A stretch of DNA of 64,000 nt from Golubevia sp. BC0850 (lineage: Eukaryota; Basidiomycota; Exobasidiomycetes; Golubeviales; Golubeviaceae): contig JAAVVG010000017.1 in assembly GCA_012976225.1 (NCBI GenBank), positions 62,001-126,000 on the forward strand, written 5' to 3'. The notes under the pieces are model-generated. The model saw only the letters and a program-made list of their open reading frames with translations. It was not told the origin of the DNA and searched no databases. Below, one piece after another: positions 48,899 through 61,039 of the stretch; the first letter of the stretch is position 1, and each line of letters starts with the position of its first letter. A program made the translations under genes and the position numbers.

Positions 48899-50142
48899 GT
48901 GGTCCTCTATTAAATCTGGATTCTGACTGCATAGATTTCTAGATTTTTCTCTAGTTGGAAGCTTATTTCGTGAAGTGAAAATTGGAAATCTTCTCGTTGT
49001 CTTCTACGCGCCTTCTCGTTCCCATGTATACCTTTTAGTTTCCGGTTTCTTGTTGTACATATCTGCTGCTATTGAATCACATCTGCGATAATTGCATCTC
49101 CTTAACTGTCACTTTATTGCCATCTCTGACAGCTTCGCCCCCAATTTTAGGGGTGGGAAGGATGTCAAGGACTGGAAAACACTGCCAGCAGTCTTTCTAG
49201 AATTTGCAGACGACTTTCAAGAGGCTACGTAGAAGTGGGTAAATGAGACAAAAGACAAGCGCGCGAGTGGGCTCGGATTTTAGGTTGCAGGGGAGGAGAG
49301 AACGACGTCAGATCGAGAGAGGCTTTCAAATCGAAGCCTCCTTCTATTCCTTTCGCTCTACTCTCCTCTCCTTGCTATAGTTGGTCACCACTGATTCTCG
49401 TGAGTACACGGTGCAACGACATTTTTTGACTTAAGGAATCGATTGAGAACCTTTGAACCACACTGAAGCCCGTTCGCGAAAACCCTTAACCCACAGGAGA
49501 TGGCTTCCACTTCGCTGCGCGCACCATACTATCAAGTACCAAGGCCTTCGCCTCCCGATTTTCAGATTCTTCAGATTTCACTGATTCCAGCGAACTCAAT
49601 TAGCCCCCTAATGGATGAGGACTGAGTGCTGCAGCTTTAAATGAAGCCCGAGGAGGAGAAGAGCCACGACTTCGCGGTTCGAAGCGTGTAAAGATTCTGT
49701 CTCTTCACCACCGCATCCAATCGATCCTCATCTTTAAACTTCCCCTTAAACCTTCTATCTTGTTCAAATAAGAAGGTTTTCGTTTTTGGAATAGGTTTCA
49801 AATCGTAAGCGGCCACTTTCATCGCTTTCGATAACTTGGGATTAACCCTTTTCATCCTTCACTCATCAGCGCACCCATCCACCCATCCACCCACCTACCC
49901 ATCAAGTAATAATACTTCATCCAAGCAACTCATTCCAAATTACTCTTCATCTTATCATCTTATCATCAACTCTGAATCACTTCAACTCAATTCAATCCTC
50001 TACGAACCTCAATTCATCATCGATCGCGAAGAGCTACCTCTTACTCTCAGCAAGCCCTTCCACCACCTTTCTCTTCATCGAACCCATCCAACCCATTCAA
50101 CCTCCCTTCGTCCTCCGAATTGATTCTTAATTAATTCTGGGA
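48899..50142. other. Intergenic between Spc7 and the RRM gene
   Basis: 1.24 kb. It should hold the Spc7 3' region and the promoter and leader of the RRM gene. The leader is pyrimidine-rich and has CCCATCCA repeats at about 49873-49905. A short minus-strand frame lies at 49637-49855 (listed separately). Confidence 0.5.
49637..49855 (-). CDS. Possible small protein, 72 residues
   Basis: An ATG-started minus-strand frame (MKRVNPKLSKAMKVAAYDL, ending WLFSSSGFI) with a stop codon just upstream. It is basic and rich in Lys and Arg, with no domain I recognise. It is divergent from the RRM gene and would share its promoter. It could be real or chance. Confidence 0.3.
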   Translation of the reverse strand: MKRVNPKLSKAMKVAAYDLKPIPKTKTFLFEQDRRFKGKFKDEDRLDAVVKRQNLYTLRTAKSWLFSSSGFI

Positions 50143-53100
50143 ATGTCAACAATAGCAAATTCAGGTTCATCTGGAGTCAATCAACAGCCATTCTCAAGTT
50201 ACCCAAGAGGCGCCATGCTTCCTTCTCAAAACGATCCAAGATGGAGACAAGTCGATGCAAGATCCGCAAGTGCAGCTGGTTCAGCTAGAGACCATTCTCC
50301 TAGTCCATACATTCATTCTCAATTGGCCTCAAACCAACAAGACGCCTACCAAGGTGGGAATGGTGCTCCTCTCGCAGCACCAAGAGCTGTCCAACCTTAT
50401 CCTCGCCTCACCTCTCCTCAACCTCTAGAATCAACTAGATCTCCATCTCCATCTAAGAGACCTCAAGGATTTGGATTTACTGATGGTCTACCTCCAAACG
50501 AAAGGTGGTCTAGTCTAGGTCAATCTCAACAGATGCAGGCTGGGATGGGTGGTGCTGGTGCTGGTGCCTCTTCTCTTCAACGTAAGCCACAACAACCTGG
50601 AATGAACTTTAACGCCAATGGAGTAGATGTAGGACAAGGTGGTGGAAGGGATGGTCAACAACAGCAAGGGATGGGAATGAATCCAGGTCAGAATGGAAAT
50701 GGAGGAGGACCTCAGCCATCTCAACAGCAACAACCTCAATCTGGAGGACAGAGAGGACCTGAACCTTTTTTGGGATACAACGATCTAATCCTTGGAGGCG
50801 GGTCGAATCGTCAAGGTTCGGACAGAGGAGGAATGCCTCCAACCTCAGAAGCACAGAAGGCTTTCGCAGCAGCTCATCAACAAGCAGTAGCAGCTCAAGC
50901 AGGCAGGAACTTCCCAAACGAGATGGATCAATACAACTCTAGATTCGATGGTCCTCCTTCAGCTGGGTACTCAAGAGAAGACGGACCTTACAGCGCTGGA
51001 CCTGGAGGAATGAGAGATCAATTTCCCTTTGGAATGGGTAGAGGAGGAAATGGAAACGGAATGGGACCTCTTCCTGGAGGATCTGGAGTAGGAATTCCTG
51101 GACTTCCTTCTTCTGGAAGCGTCTCTCCTAGAAGTCTGCTCCACTACCATCATCAGCAGATTCAAGCTCAACAAGTTTTGGCTCAACAGCAAGCTCAAGG
51201 AATGTCTTCCCAAATAGGATTGATGGGACCTCCTCCAGGTGGAATCGGACCTCCAGAAGAGATCACGACGATTTTCATAGTAGGATTCCCCGACGACATG
51301 ACGGAGAGAGAGTTCGCCAACATGTTCCTCTTCGCCAAGGGATTCGAAGCTTCCACCCTCAAGATTCCAGCTGGAGGTCCTTCTGGTCCTGAGCCTCCAA
51401 GAGGGACTGGCTCGACTGGACCTGGAGGCCCTTACAATCAAGTCAGCATGCATGGAGGGCTCTTTGACTTGAACAATCCTCAAATGGGAGGCTGGGACGA
51501 TCCTCTAGCTCTAGCCATCTCCAGAGGTAACGTCGACCCTCTCTCTCTCGCCAACCTCAGCAACTCTCTCAACGGACCTCAAGGACTTGGACCTGGAGGA
51601 AAGATCAAGCAAATCATCGGTTTCGCAAAGTTTAGATCCAGACCTGAGGCTTTGGAAGCGAAGGATGCTTTGAATGGAAGAAAGATCGACGCTGAGAGAG
51701 GCTGCGTTCTCAAGACTGAGATGGCGAAGAAGAACCTTCACACGAAGCAGAGACCTGTTCTCTTGTCTAGCAATCCAGCTCTTCCAGGTGACTATGGACC
51801 TCCTGCGTCTGTGACTGGTCCTATGGGCTTGGTTGGACCTCAGCAGCCTCCTTATGGGATGAGCCAAAGCCACCCAGGGGTCCCCAGCGATCGGGATCGA
51901 TTCCAGCCTTCGGGAGGACCTCCTAGCGCTGGAGGGTTCGGTTCTAGACCTTCCAACTTCGAGCCTTTCTCTGGAGGAGCTCTTCAATCTCATCCCAATG
52001 GAATGCTCTCCCCAGGAGCTGAAGGTTACTCGAACCCCTCGGGTGACTTCTTTGGCAGAGAAGCGTCCTCTTTCGGTGGAGCTGCAGCTCAAGCTAGCAG
52101 GCCTCCTCCAGACGAGAGAGGAAGTGGAGACAAGTGGACTTCGATGGGTCCTCTAGACTACTACGCTCCAGATTCTTCTTCTCAGCAGAGTTCTAGACAA
52201 GCCGGACAGAGTACGAAGCTTCCTGCTTCCAACTCCTACTCTTCTAGCAACCTCGGAGGATGGCCAACTAGAGAAGAGTTTGCTAAGCACGACAACGCTA
52301 GTCGAAACAGCAACTCTCCTCCAAATGGAGATGGATCTGAAGGACAGGCTTCTGGACACTCACAGCAGAAGTACGAGGAGGCACTAGCTAGACATCAACA
52401 GCAACAGATGCAAAACATCCAACAGCAGCAGCAACAGCAACAATTCGCTTCTCGATTCAATTCGATGAGGCTCGGTGCCGATAGTCCTTCAAACGAGAGA
52501 CCTCAAGAGTCGACAGATTTTCAATCCCACTCTCCTCCCTCCGGCAACCAGCAGCAGCTTGCCTTCGAGCAGCAGCAACAGCAGCAACAGCAGTCGGCTC
52601 AATCGTCCCATCCTCATTCTCATGCGCCTTCTCCTTCCGCTCCAAACGCTACCGATCTTCTTCAAGTGACCGGATTCCCCTCTCGCCCTGGTTCACCCGA
52701 AGCTTCTCATCTCGAGGAAGAGCTCAGACACAAGTTCTCAGAACAACCAGGTTTCAGACATCTGTCCTTTCACAACTCTCAAAACGGTGGAAGCAACTGC
52801 CTAGTCGAGTTCACTGATGCTCAGAGTGCTTCTCGAGCTATGAACCTACTCAATGGAAACACATTGAACGGTAGTATTGGTCAAGGGATTCGAGTTGGAT
52901 TCGCGAGAAGAGAGAACCAGTTCAACGATTTCAGTGGAAGGGATATGGTGAGTTTCGAACCTTCGCCTCTTCAGTTCGCGTTTATTCGGGCTTTCCGAGA
53001 ACGCCGAGGGAGAGGAAAAAGAGAGAAAAATCTGACGATCGACCTTCCTTCCCCCTCCTCCTTCTCTTCCATGTCTACTTCCACTTCAAATAGCAATTCA

Positions 53101-53144
53101 ACAACTTTGATGGAGGTGCATCCTTTCGATCTCGATACGCTTAA
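50143..53144 (+). CDS. RRM protein, Whi3/Scw1-like
   Basis: Exons 50143-52947 and 53094-53144 give 951 residues. The last exon encodes QFNNFDGGASFRSRYA and stops. The N-terminal half is Gln/Gly/Pro-rich and disordered. RRM1 (TTIFIVGFPDDMTEREFANM, then IIGFAKFRSRPEALEAKDAL) contains a long insert between its strands. RRM2 near the end has LLQVTGFPS, SNCLVEFTDAQSASRAM and IRVGFARR. Two polyglutamine runs lie between. This layout fits Whi3/Scw1 RNA-binding proteins, which bind mRNAs in growth and cell-wall control. Its last exon overlaps the LTO1 start, and its 146-nt intron has no stop in the incoming frame. Confidence 0.9.
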
Positions 53145-53893
53145 TTTCTTGGAGGAAACGTGAGTTGTCATCATCGTGCTCTTCGCTGGCGAAGCCCCCC
53201 TTCTTTCGACCCCCGCGCGCAACCTCACCAGCGTACTGACGTCGTCCAACACCCTTCCCCTACTTTCTCCTCACCATTACAGATCTTATCGTGACGGGTT
53301 CGAGAGCGGTCACGCTCATGGTCAGCTGCACGGGACGTTCGAGGGACGTCAGCTGGGTCGTGAGAAAGGCTTTGAGATTTGGGAGGAAGTTGGTTTCTAT
53401 CGAGGCATGTCTACGTTCTGGAGGAAGATGATTGAGAGGGAAAATTCAGATCCAGATTCACTGTGAGTGTAGAAGAAGTATTGACGGTCAGAGCGATAGA
53501 TCTCGGCGCTAACCAACCCACCCCTACTATCTTTTCAGGTCTCGAAAACAAAGCAAACAACTCCAACATCTTAAAGCACTCGAATCCCTGATTTCAGTGT
53601 TTCCAACAGCAAATTCAAGTGGAGCAGATGGCGCAGGTGGCGCAAAGGAACCAGATCTGGCATCTAATTCAGGAGCGGTAGAAGAGGAGGAAGAGGCCAC
53701 TCAGGGGATGGACATGTCGGCTCTGCTAGAACGCATTCGTGCGAGATACAAGCTGACTTGTTCTCTCTTGGGTGTGGCTCCTAGAGAGACGTCTGGAACG
53801 TCAAACTCGGAAGGCGAGGAGCAGGAGGGCGTTGCCAATCCCAAAGCGAGGATCGGCGGCAAGCTCGTGGATCCTAATCAACTTCGCTACTAG
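53110..53893 (+). CDS. LTO1: Deca-GX3 protein Lto1 (ORAOV1 family)
   Basis: Partner of Yae1 in delivering the Rli1/ABCE1 protein to the cytosolic iron-sulfur targeting complex. Exons 53110-53159, 53283-53462 and 53539-53893 give 194 residues. The start MEVHPFDLDTLNFLEE fits the family N-terminus. The deca-GX3 region follows as YRDGFESGHAHGQLHG, then FEGRQLGREKGFEIWEE. The ATG lies inside the last RRM exon in another frame, overlapping it by 35 nt. From memory, Lto1 proteins usually end in a tryptophan that binds the targeting complex; this model ends DPNQLRY. Confidence 0.85.
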
Positions 53894-55083
53894 AACTAGA
53901 CTTTCACTTCAAGCTTCGACTTCCCCCTTCTCCTTTCTTCATTATTCACTATTCGATTATCCAAGACTTCAAGTTAGTACCAATACACTTCATTCGAAAA
54001 CATACAAAACAAGAAAAAAAACCACATTTCATCAAAAACTTTTTCCCCAAGACTTCAGTCACCCAACTCTCTAGCACCTGCAAAAGCACTTGTACACCAA
54101 ATTCGTCACATACGAGTCACGCATAAAGCATAAAAAAGCATCCTCTCTTTTTAAGAAGTTAATTTCAAGGCATTTTTTTCCCACGACAAGTAGCAGTCTC
54201 TCTCTCTCTCTCTCCCTCTATTTACCCTCAAACGACTTGTTCAATCCTGTTCGCGAATTTTCTCTTTCCTTTCAATTTCAATCACTTTGCCATTTCCGAC
54301 CCACCCATCCCTCCCTTCCTCGAATTCCGTTCAAAAGAAAGCTTTCTTCTTTATCTGCAATGCAAAACCACCAAAGTTCTTCAACGCACTCAATCTTCTT
54401 CTGCCAGACGCTATTAAAACACAAAATCAAAACCAAGCAGAAAAAATCTTCAAATCCCAACTCCATATCCATCCATCCAATCGTTTCTTTGCAACTCAAG
54501 CAGATTTCCATTTTCTCGTCTCTCGACCCTATTCCTTCCCCCCATCGACTTTACTCTATCTTTTGTGTTTCCTTATAAGTTTTCTTTTTCTCTACTTGTC
54601 AGCTTAATCCCGACTCGACCCTCCGAATCTCAAATTCCATGCTTTTGTTCCTCCGTCCCACACATCTTGGAACATTCTTTGCCGATGTCCTTCAGAAACT
54701 GTACCACACTTCCTTTGTTACTCTCAAAATGCTTCAGTCTCGTTCTTTACTTGGGAGCGATCGCGAGACAATCACACGTTGTGCTGGAAGGGAAGGATTG
54801 AAGTTCAGCGAAAGTTCAGCGACTCTGCTGATGCGCTGACTTGATCTGCCTCAAAATGAAAGAAATGAAACGTTCTTCCGGAATTTGTATTATGCGGCTT
54901 TCACCAGATTATCCATGAAGGGACCGCCGAAGCGGGAAGGAATAAAAGAGAAAGAAACGATCACTGCACGTTGCAGTCCAATTTTGAGAGAAGGTTTCCA
55001 AGCGCAATTCGTATAAAGAGAAGGTCTTCCTTAACACAGCAGGGGAATATCCCTGCCCATTATATCAACAACAACATCGCAAG
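53894..55083. other. Intergenic, pyrimidine-rich
   Basis: 1.19 kb between LTO1 and the acid phosphatase. It is T/C-rich on the plus strand, with a TC run at about 54198-54216. Plus-strand frames at 54090-54607 are a by-product of this composition. It should hold the acid phosphatase promoter. Confidence 0.55.
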
Positions 55084-57026
55084 ATGCTATCTAACACCCT
55101 TCAAGGACTCTTCATCTTGGCTCTCTGTGGTCTCTCTCAAGCCTCACCTGCCCAACTCAGTCTCTCTTCTCTCTTAGGCTCCTCCGATCTAGATGGAGAC
55201 TCTAGTCTCAATGAAGGTCTTCCATCTTATTTCAAAGACATGAGGTGAGTTTCTCACATCTAGGACACTCTAGAATGGCAGGTTCTTGGGCTGATTCACG
55301 GAACGTTGATCCCTCTCTCTTCTCTTTCTTCGTTTTAGCCAGTATGCTCCTCGATACAACGTCCATTCAAGCATTCAACCATCCGTCTCAGCTCCTCCAA
55401 CGTGCTCCATCGAAAGCGTCTCTTCTCTCGAGAGACACGGCGCCAGGCATTTAACGAAGGGTGCCTCAAAAGGAGCCAAGGCCACTCTAGCTAAAGTTCA
55501 AGCTGTTTTGGCAAAAGCCAACTACACTGTAGACAACATCCCAGCTCGTTACAAATCTCTGCTAGAAGGACAGATCCAAGCCGAGACTGACAGTCTCGTT
55601 CCTTATGGGGCTCTTCAAGCTTACCTTTCCGGAAAGAGTAGTCGAAAAATCTATCCCGATCTAGCTGAGAATCTCTTCGTCAGAAGTACTGGAGATCCTG
55701 AGTCGGATCGAGTCATTGTAACCGCGAGATATTGGAGACTCGTAAGTATTCAAGCAATCCACTTTGGGAGTACACTTGTCTCTATTTGATTGCTCACAAG
55801 ATGCTGTAGGGCCCGACACTCTCTCTCTCTTGAACCGTTTCTGACTGCTTCTCTACTTTTCCTTTCCCTTTCTCACTCGTCCCGTCTCGTGGTCCGTAGG
55901 GAGCCGAAGGCAAGCCTTTTCCTTCTGGTTTGATCTCTGACTCCGCCTCAACCCGATCTGCAGTTGCCGATGTCAAGCTAGACGTCATCGTTTCAGAAAG
56001 AGATGGCCAGAACAATACTTTGGACGTCTCCACTTGTGATGCTGAGGAGAATCAGACTCCTGATCCTGAAGACAATGCTAAAGATCTTTACGGAAACAGC
56101 GTGAGTACCTCGATTATTTCACAAAAGACCTCACCCCTATCAGCTCTGAGCCGTCCTACCCTTCTCCTCTTCAGACTCTGGTCCCGGTTCTTCAGAAGCG
56201 TTTCAGTAAAGACTTGAAGTCAGCAGACTTCACCTCTTTCAACACCGCAGATTTCGTAAACCTCGGAAACCTTTGTTCATTCGAAACTTTGGGAAGAGCT
56301 ACAGTTCAAGATGGAAAACTCAACCTCACTCTCAGCTCTTTCTGCGACGTCTTTGACAAGTCCGAATGGAAGCTTTACGGATACACCCTCGACGTTGGAA
56401 AGTACTATGGAGCTGGTTACGGAAACCCATACTACAAAGCTCATGGAACTGGTTACATCAGAGAGCTGCTCGCCAGACTCACGGGAGAACGACCACCTCT
56501 AGACCCTCCAACCTCGCTCAACATCACTTTGGACTCTTCGAATGTCACTTTCCCTGTCCCTCCTTCGAAGCTTCTCTACTGTAGGTGTTTTTGTTGCTCC
56601 TTTCTCACAGATCATGTCCTGAACCATCTTCTTCCCCATCTTCCCTCTCTTGAACTCACAGTCGACGGAACTCATGACAACAACGCTGGCCCAGTCGCTG
56701 CAGCAATTGGGTTGTTCGATGGACCAGTTTTGCAAACCTCTGCTCACGCTGAAAGGAACCCTCACAACTGGGTCTTCTCTCAGATCGCTCCTTTGCAAGG
56801 AAAGCTGGTCTTCGAAAAGCTCTCCTGCAAGTCCTTGAAGAGCTCTCCGGTCGATTACTTGAGAATCAGAGTCAACGGGCAGGTCATGGAGGCAAAGAAC
56901 TCCAAGTGGTGCCAAGGAAACAAGGATGCACTTTCTGTCTTTGGACTTTGTCCAATCGCTACCGTCGAGAAGTCTCTAGAATTCGCTAATGAGGCCGACG
57001 AGTGGAACAAATGCTACTCCACTTAG
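55084..57026 (+). CDS. Secreted histidine acid phosphatase (phytase-like)
   Basis: Five exons (55084-55244, 55339-55741, 55900-56100, 56175-56580, 56662-57026) give 511 residues. The signal peptide is MLSNTLQGLFILALCGLSQA. The nucleophile motif is ERHGARHLT (family RHGxRxP, with Pro replaced), and the proton-donor HD pair is in FDGTHDNN. Several N-x-T/S sites and paired cysteines fit an exported glycoprotein. It frees phosphate from organic esters, possibly phytate, outside the cell. The length is usual for fungal phytase-like enzymes. Confidence 0.9.
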
Positions 57027-57315
57027 TCCTGATTTATTGTACTTATCGCTTTCTATATTATCTGACATCTGATACCTGATGCTTTTAATCTTAGGCAAGA
57101 GAAGGTGTGTGTTCGAGTGACTCGATTTCTGACGGACATGTCAATTTTCAAGAGTAAGAAATAAATGGATTTCGTTGGTATACAAGTGTGATTAAGAGAA
57201 GTAGTAGGTTTTCAAGTAAAATAAGCAAAAGGAGAGTGTCAGTGTTCTCTGGTATACAGAGGGGATGAGAACAGGTGCTGATGATTCTTTGACAGATAAG
57301 CCTCAGTGTGTCTTC

Positions 57316-59796
57316 TTAAGCCGCCTTAACGACGCTCTTTGAAACATGAGGATTAGAGGCCTTTGTTGGCAAGGCCTTCCCGGCCAGCATCTTGAAGAAG
57401 GTGAGAGCACCATTCGAATATGGTGGATATCTCTTTGACATGGTCTTTTCGACAACTTTACCAATGATCCCTGAAGATGGAGCGTCGATTCCTGAACGTA
57501 AATGAGTGAAAGTGTTGAAACTTTCCTTTCCGTGATAAGCTGAGTATCCGGCTGCGAGAGATAGGAAAGGGAGAGAGTAAATAAACTTTGATGTCGATGC
57601 GGTGTCAACACGTCTCCCTGCTTTCTTTCCGACTCTTCTTGTTTTGCCCTTTCCTTCCTCGGTGACTTACAGGGACCAGTTCCTCCGAATGGAAGCGTAC
57701 CAACGGCGTACTGTAGAAGCACGTCACCTTGAGAGGCTGAGCCAGATCTAGTATTGTCGAAGACGAAGTCGGTGCTCTTTTTGTTCGAAGAGAACATGTA
57801 GAGAGCGAGAGGTTGATCGTGATCATTGATGTAATCGACAGCATGCTTCAGGTCCTTTACAGCGAGGATAGGTAAGATTGGACCGACTGAGGGGATAGTG
57901 AATGGTGAAGAGAAGTGTCCTGGTTAGTCTAGAAGAGAGCTGGGAGGAAAGAATTCGGCTTGCTACTACTCACAGATCTCTCCCTGCATGACTGCGTCGT
58001 CAAATTGATCTCCTGAAATTGATATGTTTAAGGGTCAGAAAGCAAGTCTCATTTGATGCGACGCGACCCCATTTGTTTCGAAAGCGACAATCACCTTTCA
58101 ACTTGACAAGAGTTGGGGGCATGAACTTCTTGTTCTCGTCTCCAGCTTCGCCCATCACAATCTCCCCCTTGGTACCTCCTAACATCGAGTTTAAACGTCT
58201 CCAATGAGCATCATTGACGATCTTTCCGTAGTCATCTGATTCGACGATTCCACCTTTTGAAGCAGGCCAGAACTCTTCAGCTGCCTTCTTGAATTCTTCG
58301 ATCAGCTTGTCTTGACTCTTCTCTGATACTAGGACATAATCCGGAGCGATACAGGTCATTCCGCAGTTGACAGCTTTTCCCCACAAGATCCTGCGAAAGA
58401 AATAGGGAAAAGTTCGAGGGTCAGAAGACATTCCGTTCGAGGAGACTCCTTGTTCTGAAAGTGGACTTACCTATGAGCAGCGATCTTCATGTCGGCAGAG
58501 TCGTCGACGACGACTGGAGATTTACCACCTAGTTCTAGACTGACGGGACTGCAGGGAGGGTGAAAAAGGCGGAAAAACAATCGTCAGTAGATTGATCGTC
58601 CTCTCAAAAGGGTAAGGAAGGGGTAACTCACCAAAGCCACTTGGCAGCCTTCTCAGCTACAATTCTTCCAACAGTACCGTTTCCTGTGTACATTATATGC
58701 TCCCAACGTTGATCTAAGAGAGCTGTGGCCTCAGGTACTCCTCCGTTGACGATTGTGTAAGCGTCGGGATCCATGTACTTCGCGAAGAGCTCCTGGATGA
58801 GCTTAGCACTGTTGGGAGAAACTTCTGAGGGCTGTGAGTTGGAAAAGAAGAAAGGAATGAGGATCAGTAGGGAGAGTTTGGAGGACAAAAGGGAAAAAAG
58901 AGTGGGAAGTGAAGGGATGAGAAGACAAAGCTCCTCTCTCCCCCTCTCCTCTCATCCGCATCTCAAAATCCTGAGCCCAATAACGAGAACACCTACCTTC
59001 ATGATGACTGTGTTTCCAGCGGCGATGGCTCCGACCATGGGACCAATCTGAACAGCGACTGGGTAATTCCACGCTCCTAGAACTAAGACTGTTCCCTTTG
59101 GGACCTTTCTAATAACAGCACCGTGCACTATGGATACACGAAAAGAGGATTTGGAGAAGAAAATCGTGAGTGAAGAGCCTCAAGAAAAACCGAGGAAGGG
59201 GCTTGATACTTACTGGCCCAAGCGACTCCTGACCAAGGCTTCTCAGGTTTAGCCCACTTGTCCAAGTTGTCGATGGCGTCAACAATATCATTTGTGACCC
59301 CCATAACTTCAGCGAACAGGGTCTCGAAACGAGCTGCGGAGTAGATTGGAAGATGATGAGGAGAGGACGGAGAGGAAGAAGAGGAAGAGAAGGAAAAAAG
59401 AGTGTCAAAACGTATCAGACTTTCTCCCTCAACAGTTCCAGCCCTATAGAGGCAGTTATGGCTTCTGAGGAAAGCGATGTTAAAACTCACCTCTACCCAA
59501 ATCCTTGTTAATAGCTTTGACAATCTCCTCGGCGTTCTCATTCAACATAGCTGACAATTGTCTTAATTGGTTCTTACGATAAGTCAAATCACGAGTTTTT
59601 CCAGTCATGAAAGTGGCTCTAAGCTTTGCTACGATCTGAGTAAGGTGAAGAGCGGAGGGAAAGGTCAGACATTGTTCAGAATCCGGTTGTGAAAGAAACG
59701 ATTGAAACTCACCTGTGGAATCTCTTCGATTGGAGTGAATTGAACTCCTGACTTTTCGATATCAGTAGGCTTTTTAATTTCAGATTCAGTAGACAT
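57316..59796 (-). CDS. HFD1: Fatty aldehyde dehydrogenase, class 3 (HFD1-like)
   Basis: The start at 59796 ([17 protein letters not shown]) leads through about eight exons to the stop at 57316. ALDH features in order are [48 protein letters not shown], the active-site cysteine in [12 protein letters not shown], and FGPILPI. A C-terminal segment with [12 protein letters not shown] ends SVVKAA. It oxidises long-chain aldehydes to acids with NAD(P), probably at ER, lipid droplet or mitochondrial membranes. Class 3 enzymes I know read CGQTC here; this one has Met in place of Gln. Confidence 0.9.
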
Positions 59797-60358
59797 TTTG
59801 GGAAGAGGTGTTGATGTTTGGGGAGAGGGAAAGAGGATGTCGATCCTCACCCTTTTATACTGCCATCAAAATAGTTCATGCAGACTAAACTGCGGATGAT
59901 TCTTTCCTCCACAATTCCGTTGCCGGTACTTGATCCAACCGGGTCAGAAGACCTTCAAAGGAATAAAACGATTTAGATTTGATAAGGAATCTCGACGCGT
60001 CCTGTCTTTTGTCCTCGCATCGGCGGAAGAGTGGTAGAGCAGACGTTCCGATATTTTGCTATTCTCATGGAGAGAACAATTGCTCCATTTCTTCATCATC
60101 ACATCAACCTCTGGGCTCTAGATCATTAGATTTCCCTATTCTTTCAAAGTCTGAACCCAGCTTCCAAGCTGCGGGGGTTCAAGCTAGAAGCCTCGCCCTC
60201 CGGGAACTCAAAAGGCGCATAGTCTAGTCAGGAAATCAAGCTGGAAACAACAGACGAGAGAAGCCTTATAGAGGAAGACAGAGTCACGCTGCTCTCACGT
60301 AAAGATCTGCTAGAATACAAAGGGAGAGGGGGAAGAGAAAGCACGAATGCCCTTTGAG
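59797..60358. other. Intergenic, aldehyde dehydrogenase promoter
   Basis: 562 bases. The plus frame at 59979-60227 has no ATG and no family features. The region should hold the aldehyde dehydrogenase promoter and the 3' end of the cyclophilin gene. Confidence 0.5.
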
Positions 60359-61003
60359 TTACCATGACGAAAAATCGCCAAAGCCCTTCCCAGCTTTCTT
60401 CTTCTTGTAGTCATTCTCAACCGAATCTGCGAGGGGAGACGTTGTTGAAGGAGCTTTTCTTTTCTGTGTTGAAGTTGTAGGCGGCTGAGTAGACGAAGAC
60501 GAAGCCACGTACTTCCCAATCCCAGACGCAGATCCTAAAAGACCTACAACTGGAGTCGTAGCTTCTGATTCTGTAGAACTTGAAAGATTGGTCCCAAGCC
60601 TATTAGTACAATAGTACGAGATAGGGTAAAACAGAAGGAGAAGAGAGAAATTGTCAGCATAAGAAGAGTGATTTTTCGCAATACTTCCAATCCATTCCTA
60701 GCATTTTACTAACCAAGTGGTTCTATCTTCCTCCTTCTTCCTTCTCTTCTCATCTCTAACTTTCCTATCCTCTTCAGTCATATTTTCTCTCTTCAACTTT
60801 TTTTCCAAATCTTCTTTATAACTTTCAAAAGGATCATCAAAGATTCCTACATCTAAGATTTTGATGCTTCTCAAAGGTTTATCATTAGATCCAGTTGGAA
60901 CTGACTCCAAATTTGAGAGAACAGTATCGTTATCATTTACAACTCTTCCAAAGACTGTGTGTTTCGAATCGAGATGTGGAGTTGGACGCTATCAAACCCC
61001 AGG

Positions 61004-61039
<36 letters not shown>

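Noticed and set aside
49873-49905. Telomere-like or regulatory array
   Set aside because: CCCATCCA units are a short low-complexity run in the leader, and do not match a fungal telomere repeat.
50143-53163. One open frame running from the RRM gene through the LTO1 start
   Set aside because: As a main gene model, the spliced reading ends in a natural tail (QFNNFDGGASFRSRYA). The unspliced frame is kept only as a possible alternative.
54090-54607. Protein-coding gene in a T/C-rich spacer
   Set aside because: The frames reflect pyrimidine-rich composition; they have no domain or splice pattern.
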